A stretch of 11,602 nt of DNA from a bacterium (lineage in GTDB: Bacteria; Bdellovibrionota; FAC87; UBA2466). Each line of letters begins with the position of its first letter. The first letter of the stretch is position 1. The notes below the pieces were generated by a model. It was not told the DNA's origin and made no database searches. It saw only the letters and a program-made list of their open reading frames with translations. The stretch covers positions 1 through 11,602 of the forward strand of contig JALHPX010000051.1 of NCBI GenBank assembly GCA_022842225.1, read 5' to 3'. A program made the translations under genes and the position numbers. Shown piece after piece: positions 5,695 to 11,602 of this stretch.

Positions 5695-8271
5695 CTAGTG
5701 AAGGGCCCGGCCCAGCGCAGCCGCTTTCTTGGCCGGTTTCGGCAGTGGTTTTGAGCGTGTGACGAGCTTAGGCTTGGGGAAAGAAAGCCGCAGAATATCG
5801 CGCACATGGGCCGCCTTCAAAACTTTCAGCCCCTTCTTGGTCTCAGCGTCGATTTCTTTGAGATCTTTGGCATTGGCTGCCGGAATAATCACGGTGAAAA
5901 TGCCCGAGCGCTTAGCCGCCAATAGCTTTTCTTTAATCCCACCCACCGGCAGTACGCGCCCACTTAAAGTAACTTCGCCCGTCATCGCAATACCGTGCTT
6001 GAGAGCGGTCTCGCTAATGAGCGAATACATGCTAGCAACGAGCGTAACGCCAGCAGACGGGCCGTCTTTGGGCGTCGCACCCGCAGGTACGTGCATGTGG
6101 ATCTGATTCTTCTCAAAAAAACTATCCTCGAGCTTTAATGCCTTGGCCTGCTTACGCACTAAGCTATAGGCAATCGAAGCGGACTCCTTCATCACTTCGC
6201 CCAGAGTACCGGTCATTACTAGGCCGCCTTTGCCTGGCACCAGCATCGTTTCGACCATCAGCACTTCGCCGCCATAAGCGGTCCAAGCTAAGCCTGTAGC
6301 CACTCCAATCGACGGGGTTTGCCACGCGGTTTCGGGGATAAAGGGCGGAGGGCCTAGGTATTTCTCAACGAGTTTCTCGTCATCGACATTCACGCTCTCG
6401 GCTTTGCCCGTGGCGATCTTAAAAGCCGCTTTTCTAAAAATCCGATCCATCTGCTTTTCGAGATTGCGCACGCCAGACTCGCGCGCATACCGGGCGGCAA
6501 TAAAGCGAATCGCGGTGTCGTTGATCTTAGCTTGGTTCTTTTTCAGCGCATTTTTTTCGAGCGACTTGGGGACCAAGTACTGACGTGCGATGTGCATTTT
6601 TTCGCTGTCGGTATAGCCATGCAATTCGATTACCTCCATCCGATCCAAGAGCGGACGCGGAATGGATTCGAGAGTGTTGGCCGTCGTGATGAAAAACACG
6701 TCCGAGCAATCAAACGGGATGTCGAGGTAGTGATCCAAGAACTCTGGGTTCTGCTCGGGATCCAAGAGCTCAAGCAATGCGGAAGCAGGATCGCCACCCG
6801 ATGCCCAGCTCGTACCCATCTTGTCGATCTCGTCGATAAGAAAGACTGGGTTCTGCGTGCCAACGCGTTTCAAACCCTGAATCAATTTGCCCGGCATCGC
6901 GCCCACGTACGTGCGCCGATGGCCCTTGATCTCGGCTTCGTCGCGCATACCGCCGACAGAGAACCGGAAAAATTTGCGGTTCAAAGCGCGCGCAATGGAT
7001 TTACCCAAACTGGTTTTTCCCGTTCCGGGGGGACCAACCAAACAGAGGATCGTGCCCGAAGAATTATTTTTTAATTTCTTCACAGCAAGAAACTCGAGAA
7101 TTCGTTCCTTCACGTCTTTCAGCCCAAAATGATCGCCATCTAAGACTTTGCGCGCGTTTTTTAAGTCGTGGTTTTCTTCACTGCGCACGCCCCAGGGCAA
7201 GGAAGTCGCCCAATCTAAGTAATTCAGCGAAACCGAATACTCCGAGCTTTGCTCGTGTAGGTTCTGCAGTTTCTCAATCTCTTCCTGCAGGCGCTGCTGC
7301 ACTTCGGGCTTGAGCTGTTTGCCTTCCAGCCGTTTCTTAAACTTATCGGTGATCTTCGCGCGCTCGTCGGTGAAACGACCCAATTCCTTCTGAATGCTTT
7401 TCAGCTGTTCGTTTAAATAATATTCACGCTGCGCTTCGGTGACTTTGTCGTTGATGTCTTCCTGGATCTTCTTCTGGACCGCTTGTACGTCCTGCTCTTT
7501 TTTCAAAAGCACGAGCAGCATGTGCAAACGCGCTTGGACGTCCGTGGTCGATAGGAACTCTTGGTAAACCTCGGAATCACGGATCAGCACCGACGCCATA
7601 AAATCGGCGAGTTTGCCGGGGCCGTCGACGTTCACCAGCGCGACTTTTACTTCTTCGCTAATGAGAGGATTGTCTTTTGAAACTAATTTAAATTGCTGCA
7701 GACAGCTGCGCATCAGCGCTTCCAGCTCGGTGCCGCGCTCGATGGAGTCATGCAGGTATTCGGCATTGCCGACGTAATAGGGCTCGGAGCTGGCGAGGTT
7801 TTTTAATTCAAACCGCTCAAGGCCGGAGAGCAAAACACTCACCTGATTATCGGGGAGATTGATCTTCTTTAAAACTTTGGCCGCTATTCCATAGCGTAAG
7901 AAATTACCGCGATCGGCAGGCGGAGTGCCCGCGGGCGTAGGTGCCACTTCGGGACGTCCCAAGGCCGCCGCAATGGCGCTGCCAGGTCCCACGGCTACGG
8001 CCTGCTCGTCACCCGGCTGAATCAGAATCACGCCGACATAGCCTGCCCCTTCCAAGACGTACTCAATCGTCTTAGAGAGCTTTCCTTCGGGCAAAATCAA
8101 AGGCACGACCATGCCGGGAAAGAGCGTTGTATGAGAAACGGGAATTAAAAACAGATTGGGCGGGAGCAATTCGGAAACCGTCACGAGACTGCCGGAGCCT
8201 TTCGCCGAGCTTGAGGGCTGACTGGAGCTTCCTGCTCGAGCTTGCTGACCGGAATTTGGGGTTTCCTGCAT
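5695..8271 (-). CDS. lon: Lon ATP-dependent protease (LonA type)
   Basis: Cytoplasmic homohexameric AAA+ protease degrading misfolded and regulatory proteins. At 858 residues it is longer than the E. coli enzyme (784). Domain order: substrate-binding N-domain from about residue 35 (LFLIPVSHTTLFPGMVVPL), a coiled-coil helical region (about 265-360, with REYYLNEQLKSIQKELG), then the AAA+ module. That module has Walker A GPPGTGKTS (413-421, Lys419), GGMRDEAEIKGHRRTYVGAMPG and Walker B VFLIDEIDKMG. The protease domain carries catalytic Ser739 in KDGPSAGVT and Lys782 in GGIKEKLLAAK. Both extra regions are at the ends or in the N-domain: a Ser/Gly/Gln-rich leader of about 30 residues, a Pro/Ala-rich insert near 108-122, and a basic Lys/Pro/Ala tail after residue 830. 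No ribosome site precedes ATG 8271; a palindrome with a promoter match ends five bases away. A downstream GTG at codon 30 is an alternative start. Confidence 0.97.
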   Translation of the reverse strand: MQETPNSGQQARAGSSSQPSSSAKGSGSLVTVSELLPPNLFLIPVSHTTLFPGMVVPLILPEGKLSKTIEYVLEGAGYVGVILIQPGDEQAVAVGPGSAIAAALGRPEVAPTPAGTPPADRGNFLRYGIAAKVLKKINLPDNQVSVLLSGLERFELKNLASSEPYYVGNAEYLHDSIERGTELEALMRSCLQQFKLVSKDNPLISEEVKVALVNVDGPGKLADFMASVLIRDSEVYQEFLSTTDVQARLHMLLVLLKKEQDVQAVQKKIQEDINDKVTEAQREYYLNEQLKSIQKELGRFTDERAKITDKFKKRLEGKQLKPEVQQRLQEEIEKLQNLHEQSSEYSVSLNYLDWATSLPWGVRSEENHDLKNARKVLDGDHFGLKDVKERILEFLAVKKLKNNSSGTILCLVGPPGTGKTSLGKSIARALNRKFFRFSVGGMRDEAEIKGHRRTYVGAMPGKLIQGLKRVGTQNPVFLIDEIDKMGTSWASGGDPASALLELLDPEQNPEFLDHYLDIPFDCSDVFFITTANTLESIPRPLLDRMEVIELHGYTDSEKMHIARQYLVPKSLEKNALKKNQAKINDTAIRFIAARYARESGVRNLEKQMDRIFRKAAFKIATGKAESVNVDDEKLVEKYLGPPPFIPETAWQTPSIGVATGLAWTAYGGEVLMVETMLVPGKGGLVMTGTLGEVMKESASIAYSLVRKQAKALKLEDSFFEKNQIHMHVPAGATPKDGPSAGVTLVASMYSLISETALKHGIAMTGEVTLSGRVLPVGGIKEKLLAAKRSGIFTVIIPAANAKDLKEIDAETKKGLKVLKAAHVRDILRLSFPKPKLVTRSKPLPKPAKKAAALGRALH

Positions 8272-8276
8272 GAACG

Positions 8277-8326
8277 AAATATAGGGAGGCTTCCGTTTGA
8301 GTCAAACGTAAAGCCTCCCTATATTT
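8277..8326. promoter_or_regulatory. 50-bp palindrome with embedded lon promoter candidate
   Basis: The arms AAATATAGGGAGGCTT (8277-8292) and AAGCCTCCCTATATTT (8311-8326) are perfectly complementary over 16 bases. The spacer holds a second palindrome CGTTTGA-g-TCAAACG (8294-8308). On the minus strand TTGACT (8305-8300), a 16-base spacer and TATATT (8283-8278) form a good sigma-70-like promoter for lon. It would start transcription at about 8271, the A of the lon ATG. The symmetric plus-strand match is TTGAGT-N17-TATATT. The GC stem followed by TATATTT could instead terminate the small upstream gene. Operator, terminator or both cannot be separated by eye. Confidence 0.6.
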
Positions 8327-8367
8327 TAAAAGCTAGCGCTGCGGTCTCAATAAACCGTGCGATAAAA

Positions 8368-8613
8368 TTACTTAGCGAGCAATTGCTTTGTAATTTCAGC
8401 GACATCAATGCCAGAGCGACCAGGCACGCAGGCATTCACCTTATCCACCAGTTCAGCTACTGGATCTTTGGCAGGTGGTTGCACCACAGGGCTTGAATTT
8501 GCAGCAGGCTGCTGTCCAGACGCACCAGCGTGCGAAGTGGACGTAGGTTCTACCGCAGACAGGCTTGCCGCGATCATCATGCTCAAAACGCTTAATCTCA
8601 ACATCATCTTCAT
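8368..8613 (-). CDS. Small exported hypothetical protein
   Basis: An 81-residue product of unrecognised family. It begins with a good Sec signal peptide, MKMMLRLSVLSMMIAASLSA, with likely cleavage after Ala20 (ASLSA/VEPT). That leaves a mature protein of about 61 residues. The mature N-terminal half is Ser/Thr/Ala/Gln/Pro-rich and probably disordered. The C-terminal part (from about KDPVAELVDKVNACVPG) looks helical and has a single cysteine, so only intermolecular disulfides are possible. The start is supported by AAGGAG (plus-strand 8621-8626) seven bases before the ATG. It lies 96 bp upstream of lon on the same strand, separated by the palindrome at 8277-8326. It is divergent from the 2-Cys peroxiredoxin gene. 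Periplasmic location is inferred. Confidence 0.75.
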   Translation of the reverse strand: MKMMLRLSVLSMMIAASLSAVEPTSTSHAGASGQQPAANSSPVVQPPAKDPVAELVDKVNACVPGRSGIDVAEITKQLLAK

Positions 8614-8921
8614 CGAACCACTCCTTGAACAATGGGCGTGCGGTTCTACACGCTTCCAGCATGGAGAGTTTGCAAGCGGTATACCAAGCGGGCCACTCCC
8701 GGATTTGCGCCGGCAACGTGCACTGGGAGTGTTAACGATTAGACGACTCTGAAAGACGCACTCCTCTAATCCGCGATAAGCATAGGAAATAACAACCTAA
8801 ATCGCTGTACAGATTCTTTTCACCCCTGTGACAAGGAGGGCCGCCGTTCCTTGACCCTATGGATGGGACCAGCTACGTTCCGGCCAGAAGATTTCTTTAT
8901 AACTGTAAACATGGAGGATAC
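8614..8921. promoter_or_regulatory. Divergent intergenic region upstream of small exported gene and peroxiredoxin
   Basis: This 308-bp gap has no convincing gene; the open frames in it lack start signals or are short. It must contain promoters in both directions. Plus-strand candidates for the peroxiredoxin are TTGACC (8851-8856)-N17-TACGTT (8874-8879) and a better -10, TATAAC at 8898-8903, that lacks a good -35. CACTCCC (8694-8700) and GGGAGTG (8725-8731) form a 7-bp inverted repeat 24 bases apart. An AAGGAGGG at 8833-8840 looks like a strong ribosome site without an obvious gene. Confidence 0.4.
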
Positions 8922-9518
8922 ATGGAAATCACGACTCAAAGTCTTGTCCAGCGCAAAGCCCCCGAATTCAAAGCCGAGGCTTTGATTGGTGAGGATTTTA
9001 AGGAAATCGCACTCTCGGACTATAAAGGAAAATGGGTTTGCCTGTTTTTCTACCCGCTCGATTTTACTTTTGTCTGCCCAACGGAAATCACCGCATTTGA
9101 TGATGCCGTAAAAAGCTTCAAAGAATCTGGCTGCGAAATCGTCGGTTGCTCCGTCGATAGCAAATTCTCGCACCTTGCTTGGGCGCAAAAGGCGCGCAAT
9201 GTCGGCGGGATTGGCAAACTCTCATTCCCACTCTTGGCGGACATCAAGAAAGATATCGGCCGTGCCTATGGAGTGCTGTTGGATGCGGGAATCACGCTGC
9301 GTGGATTGTTCCTGATTAATCCGCAAGGCATGGTGGCCTATCAATTAGTGCACGACCTTGGCATTGGACGGAACGTCGAAGAAGTCTTGCGCGTATTGAA
9401 GGCGCTGCAAGAAGTAGAAAAAACCGGCGAGGTTTGCCCAGCAAACTGGAAACCCGGCAAGAAGACCATGAAAGCCGATACCGTCGGTTCGAAGGAATTC
9501 TTCTCTTCGCAAGAATAG
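8922..9518 (+). CDS. Typical 2-Cys peroxiredoxin (Prx1/AhpC family)
   Basis: A 198-residue cytoplasmic hydroperoxide reductase of the Prx1/AhpC subfamily, acting as obligate homodimers or decamers. Peroxidatic Cys52 lies in FYPLDFTFVCPTEI and resolving Cys172 in GEVCPANWKPG near the C-terminus, so an intersubunit disulfide is expected. Arg127 in TLRGLFLI fits the active-site Arg. The protein is closer in sequence to Prx1/2-type enzymes than to short enteric AhpC. It carries GGIG (95-98) and a C-terminal tail SKEFFSSQE, resembling the GGLG and YF elements of peroxide-sensitive enzymes. ATG 8922 is preferred to in-frame ATG 8859 because GGAGG (8913-8917) lies four bases upstream and family members begin about here. 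No ahpF, thioredoxin reductase or sulfiredoxin gene is nearby, so the reductant is probably thioredoxin. Its stop abuts the stop of the convergent exported protein. Confidence 0.95.
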   Translation: MEITTQSLVQRKAPEFKAEALIGEDFKEIALSDYKGKWVCLFFYPLDFTFVCPTEITAFDDAVKSFKESGCEIVGCSVDSKFSHLAWAQKARNVGGIGKLSFPLLADIKKDIGRAYGVLLDAGITLRGLFLINPQGMVAYQLVHDLGIGRNVEEVLRVLKALQEVEKTGEVCPANWKPGKKTMKADTVGSKEFFSSQE

Positions 9519-11018
9519 TTATTCGCTTGGAGCTAAGCCTTCGCCGCCCGCTGGGTCGCGAGGGCTTAGCAAACCCAAGTTGTCATGGCAGACAGTGTCC
9601 CTTAGTGACTCCACCGAATTCCTACTGAAAAACTCACTCCATGCAGGTCTGAGCTTTAGCCTCTCCAACAAGCGGACCGGATCTTTTTTGCCGTAGACCG
9701 CGAGATAGGTGCGCAAGACTGCTTTGGCCTCGCTTTCTTTTTCAACCACATCTACTTTATCTAACCAATGCTCCATGGGTCCGATGGCGGGGAGCACTCC
9801 CTTAGCGGCAAGCTTGCGCTGGGTGGCTTCGTCCAACATTTCTGCGAAGACAAACATGCGTCCGCCCACGGCATTCATGTGGCGCACCAATGCGCGTTGC
9901 GCACTGTTAGGAAACTCAAGGTTCTGCTCGATATATTTGATCAACGAATTGTCGTTGGCGGGGACGGCTTCCGTTTCGAGTTCTTCGGCCTTTCCAGTAG
10001 TCAAATTGGCAGCATCAGCGTCCTTCTTGCGAACTTCCGCAGCAGCAAGCTCTCCCCACTCTGTTTCGGGCGGGTAGAGAATAGAAGGCGGCAGTGTCAA
10101 ATCCCGCGCGGGCCGATCGATGCGGGTGCGGATCTTGGGTTCGGCGATTTTGCGTTTGGGATAAAACGCCCTCGGAAGGGGGCGTTGCTTGGACAGAGCC
10201 GAGGTCACTCTTTCTGGAGTGGCCCGAGCTCCCAACCACGCGTACCCCATAAACCGCTTGGAGACAGTAACCGCTTGTGCCGTCGTAAAAGGGGTTTGCA
10301 CTACCGTGCCGGCAAACCCCGCTGCCGGAGGGTGACTCGTGTACAGGGTCACTGCTTTTTCCAGGCGTGCCAAAGTGGGCGCAGGCTCGGCGGAAAGAGG
10401 TAGGGACATCAATGGAACTGATTCTCCATCGATCTGGATGCGGATTTCTTTGGGGTCGTAATGTTTGCCATCGGGCAGAGTCAGTCCGACGATCTGCCAA
10501 ACCCGAACGAAGCCGTAAAGTTGTGCAGCACTAAAGGGGGCAGTCCCCATTTTGGATTCGATAATTTTTTCGACCAGTACGCCATCGGCCTGGCGTCGAA
10601 TCACGAGCCCATCGGGCCGGGTACCATCGATATTCTTGGCATCGTACGCTTCGGTATCGAGAAACTCACTGCCCGGCTTTTCCGCTGCTAACTTGCGCTC
10701 GTGGACGTTTAAATAGAGCTCACCCAAGACACCCAGAATAAGCGGATAACGTACATAGCTCTCGCGAAAATTTGACGACCGCATTTGTCCCCAAGTCCTC
10801 AAGTAGACGTTAAAAACCTTGGGCGCCAAAAGGCGAAGATCGCGATCGTTGATTTCATTTAAGAACGAAAACGCAGCCGGGTTGTCCGAATCGGCAACAG
10901 CCTGCGCGAGGCGCATTTGAAACTCGTTGTCTGGAGCAAAGGCTTGGCCGCAGACAACGACCATCGCTAAGAAAGTCAGGACTAGGTGCGCCCTGAATCG
11001 CTGTAAGCTGCGGGTCAT
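9519..11018 (-). CDS. Exported protein of unknown function with PD-(D/E)XK nuclease-like motif
   Basis: A 499-residue protein of no family I recognise. A Sec signal peptide is visible: basic residues Arg3, Arg7 and Arg9, hydrophobic core LVLTFLAMVVV, and a likely cut near GQA or AFA (26-28). Residues 95-175 show the order expected of a PD-(D/E)XK nuclease core. There is a helix containing Glu100 (GVLGELYLNVHE), then RPDGLVIR (Pro135-Asp136), then strand VLVEKIIESK with Glu154-x-Lys156, then a helix with Gln166 (AAQLYGFVRVWQ). The rest comprises a central Pro/basic region (about 280-325), a Glu/Ala-rich linker and a helical C-terminal segment (about 360-470). No membrane anchor follows the signal, so it should be periplasmic or secreted. 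The last codons contain a long hairpin (9532-9570). The nuclease idea rests on motif order only; a non-catalytic fold is possible. Confidence 0.75.
   Translation of the reverse strand: MTRSLQRFRAHLVLTFLAMVVVCGQAFAPDNEFQMRLAQAVADSDNPAAFSFLNEINDRDLRLLAPKVFNVYLRTWGQMRSSNFRESYVRYPLILGVLGELYLNVHERKLAAEKPGSEFLDTEAYDAKNIDGTRPDGLVIRRQADGVLVEKIIESKMGTAPFSAAQLYGFVRVWQIVGLTLPDGKHYDPKEIRIQIDGESVPLMSLPLSAEPAPTLARLEKAVTLYTSHPPAAGFAGTVVQTPFTTAQAVTVSKRFMGYAWLGARATPERVTSALSKQRPLPRAFYPKRKIAEPKIRTRIDRPARDLTLPPSILYPPETEWGELAAAEVRKKDADAANLTTGKAEELETEAVPANDNSLIKYIEQNLEFPNSAQRALVRHMNAVGGRMFVFAEMLDEATQRKLAAKGVLPAIGPMEHWLDKVDVVEKESEAKAVLRTYLAVYGKKDPVRLLERLKLRPAWSEFFSRNSVESLRDTVCHDNLGLLSPRDPAGGEGLAPSE
9532..9570. terminator. 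Long hairpin at convergent gene ends, possible terminator
   Basis: GCTAAGCC (9532-9539) pairs with GGCTTAGC (9563-9570). The stem continues inward, interrupted by one C-C mismatch and two G-U pairs, to a three-base loop at 9550-9552, giving about 17 pairs. It lies 14 bases after the peroxiredoxin stop and inside the last codons of the exported protein. Neither strand shows a T-run next to the stem, so it may act as a Rho-dependent end, a transcript-stabilising structure or a weak terminator. Confidence 0.45.
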
Positions 11019-11088
11019 AATAAAATCATCTCATAAAACGACAGTCCCTCTCCATTTTAGTAACGCTGTCTGCTTTGCCCGCGCCGCA

Positions 11089-11337
11089 ATGGATTTTGAG
11101 ACGGAGGACGAGTCTCCCCCCCTAGATGAAAAGCACGTGCTGAAAATAAAGGCTGAAATTCGTAAGGAGCACACCCTATGGGAGGGAGGAAAAGTTGGCC
11201 AACAACTAAAGGCGCTTCCGCTCAAAGATCACTTGGCGTACCTGGAGCGGTACCGCTTTGATCCCGGCGCACTGTTCGTAGATTACGTGGAGACGTTGAG
11301 GAATCGTCCGCCGTCTAAACTTACAGAAAACGACTAG
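11089..11337 (+). CDS. Small hypothetical protein
   Basis: An 82-residue protein I do not recognise. The N-terminus is acidic (MDFETEDESPPLDEKH), the middle is a Lys/Glu-rich helix, and the end holds LPLKDHLAYLERYRFDPGALFVDYVETL, which reads as a compact helical unit. There is no signal peptide or membrane segment, so it is likely cytoplasmic. The frame is open leftward to 10927 but no ATG, GTG or TTG occurs between 11019 and 11088, so ATG 11089 is the first plausible start outside the divergent gene. No ribosome site is visible before it, which lowers confidence. Its TAG shares the palindrome CTAG (11334-11337) with the stop of the opposite gene. Composition is consistent with a real gene, but the function is unknown. 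Confidence 0.6.
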   Translation: MDFETEDESPPLDEKHVLKIKAEIRKEHTLWEGGKVGQQLKALPLKDHLAYLERYRFDPGALFVDYVETLRNRPPSKLTEND

Positions 11338-11602
11338 CGCTTTTTATAGCCGCCGCCCTTTTCTAAGTTGCGAACGTATTCCAAGAAATTATCGGTCTTG
11401 CCCATCGTATCGTGATAGTTGCGATCGCGCTGTCCGCGTCCGCCGCCTCCACCACCGCCTCGACGATTGTTGCCGTGTCCACCGCCACCATGACCAGCGT
11501 TTTTCTGATTCTGATTTTGGTTTTGCGGACGGCGCTCGCCTTGTCCGCGACCGGCATCGCCTACGCGGCGCCCCAGGCTATGAGTCAAGAGCTCGGAAAC
11601 CA
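11334..11602 (-). CDS. Gly/Arg/Asn-rich C-terminal tail of a protein starting outside the window
   Basis: The last 88 residues of a minus-strand gene whose 5' end is beyond the right edge; the frame is open to the edge and continues through VSELLTHSLGRRVG, so the TTG at 11588 is not taken as the start. The tail is low-complexity: Arg/Gly stretches, QNQNQNQKN, then long Gly runs with His, Asn and Arg (RRGGGGGGGRGQRDR). It ends in a more ordered segment with TDNFLEYVRNLEKGGGYKKR. RGG-like tails of this kind occur on RNA-binding proteins, RNA helicases and ribonucleases, so an RNA-associated role is a reasonable guess but no domain is visible to confirm it. The stop TAG overlaps the stop of the convergent 82-residue gene by four bases. 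Confidence 0.7.
   Translation of the reverse strand, partial: VSELLTHSLGRRVGDAGRGQGERRPQNQNQNQKNAGHGGGGHGNNRRGGGGGGGRGQRDRNYHDTMGKTDNFLEYVRNLEKGGGYKKR

Noticed and set aside
6532..7074. 180-residue open frame antisense to lon
   Set aside because: It is the shadow of the conserved AAA+ region; there is no ribosome site and no recognisable motif.
8641..8760. Possible tRNA or small RNA gene in the gap before the peroxiredoxin
   Set aside because: The GGTTCTA-like stretch suggested a T-loop, but no acceptor stem, anticodon arm or matching D-arm can be formed.
9768..10403. 211-residue plus-strand open frame opposite the exported protein
   Set aside because: No start signal or recognisable motif. 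The opposite frame has a clear signal peptide and coherent sequence over 499 residues.
11401..11530. Possible tandem repeat or CRISPR-like array in the Gly/Asn-rich stretch
   Set aside because: The short repeats are Gly, Asn and Gln codon runs in a coding frame; there are no spaced, conserved repeat units.

Overview
The window comes from a Gram-negative bacterium. The evidence is one clear lipoprotein with an outer-membrane-type lipobox, a probable outer-membrane beta-barrel end, several Sec signal peptides and AGGAGG-type ribosome sites. The gene style (very large metzincin-like lipoprotein, compact alternating-strand genes, moderate GC) suggests a deltaproteobacterial or Bdellovibrio-like lineage. 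That placement is an impression; no marker gene in the window settles it. I see no rRNA, tRNA, CRISPR array, transposase or phage gene.

Layout, left to right. (1) 1-3465, plus strand: the 3' end of a probable outer-membrane beta-barrel gene, coupled by an ATGA overlap to a 1000-residue lipoprotein zinc metalloprotease whose zinc motif is one residue longer than the family standard. (2) 3462-3920, minus: Bcp/PrxQ peroxiredoxin, with its stop codon overlapping the protease stop. (3) 4010-4962, plus: a translationally coupled Alg14-like/Alg13-like pair forming a probable two-subunit UDP-sugar glycosyltransferase. (4) 4963-5122: a GC-rich intergenic element with a perfect 21-bp inverted repeat. 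(5) 5123-8613, minus: a small exported protein, then Lon protease, then a GNAT acetyltransferase. A 50-bp palindrome containing a good promoter match ends five bases before the Lon ATG. (6) 8922-9518, plus: a typical 2-Cys peroxiredoxin with eukaryote-like sensitivity motifs. (7) 9519-11018, minus: an unrecognised exported protein with what looks like a PD-(D/E)XK nuclease signature. (8) 11089-11337, plus: an 82-residue hypothetical. (9) 11334 to the right edge, minus: the Gly/Arg-rich C-terminal tail of a protein that starts outside the window.

Functional themes. Two peroxiredoxins and Lon give a stress and protein-quality theme, but they sit in separate transcription units and probably do not form one operon. 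The beta-barrel/lipoprotease pair and the two signal-peptide proteins are envelope or export functions. Gene packing is tight: two convergent pairs share stop-codon bases and a third abuts exactly, so any terminators there must lie inside the opposing genes.

The best leads are the exported PD-(D/E)XK-like protein, the altered HExxH helix of the lipoprotease, the palindromic lon promoter region with a possibly leaderless mRNA, and the 98-bp inverted-repeat element.
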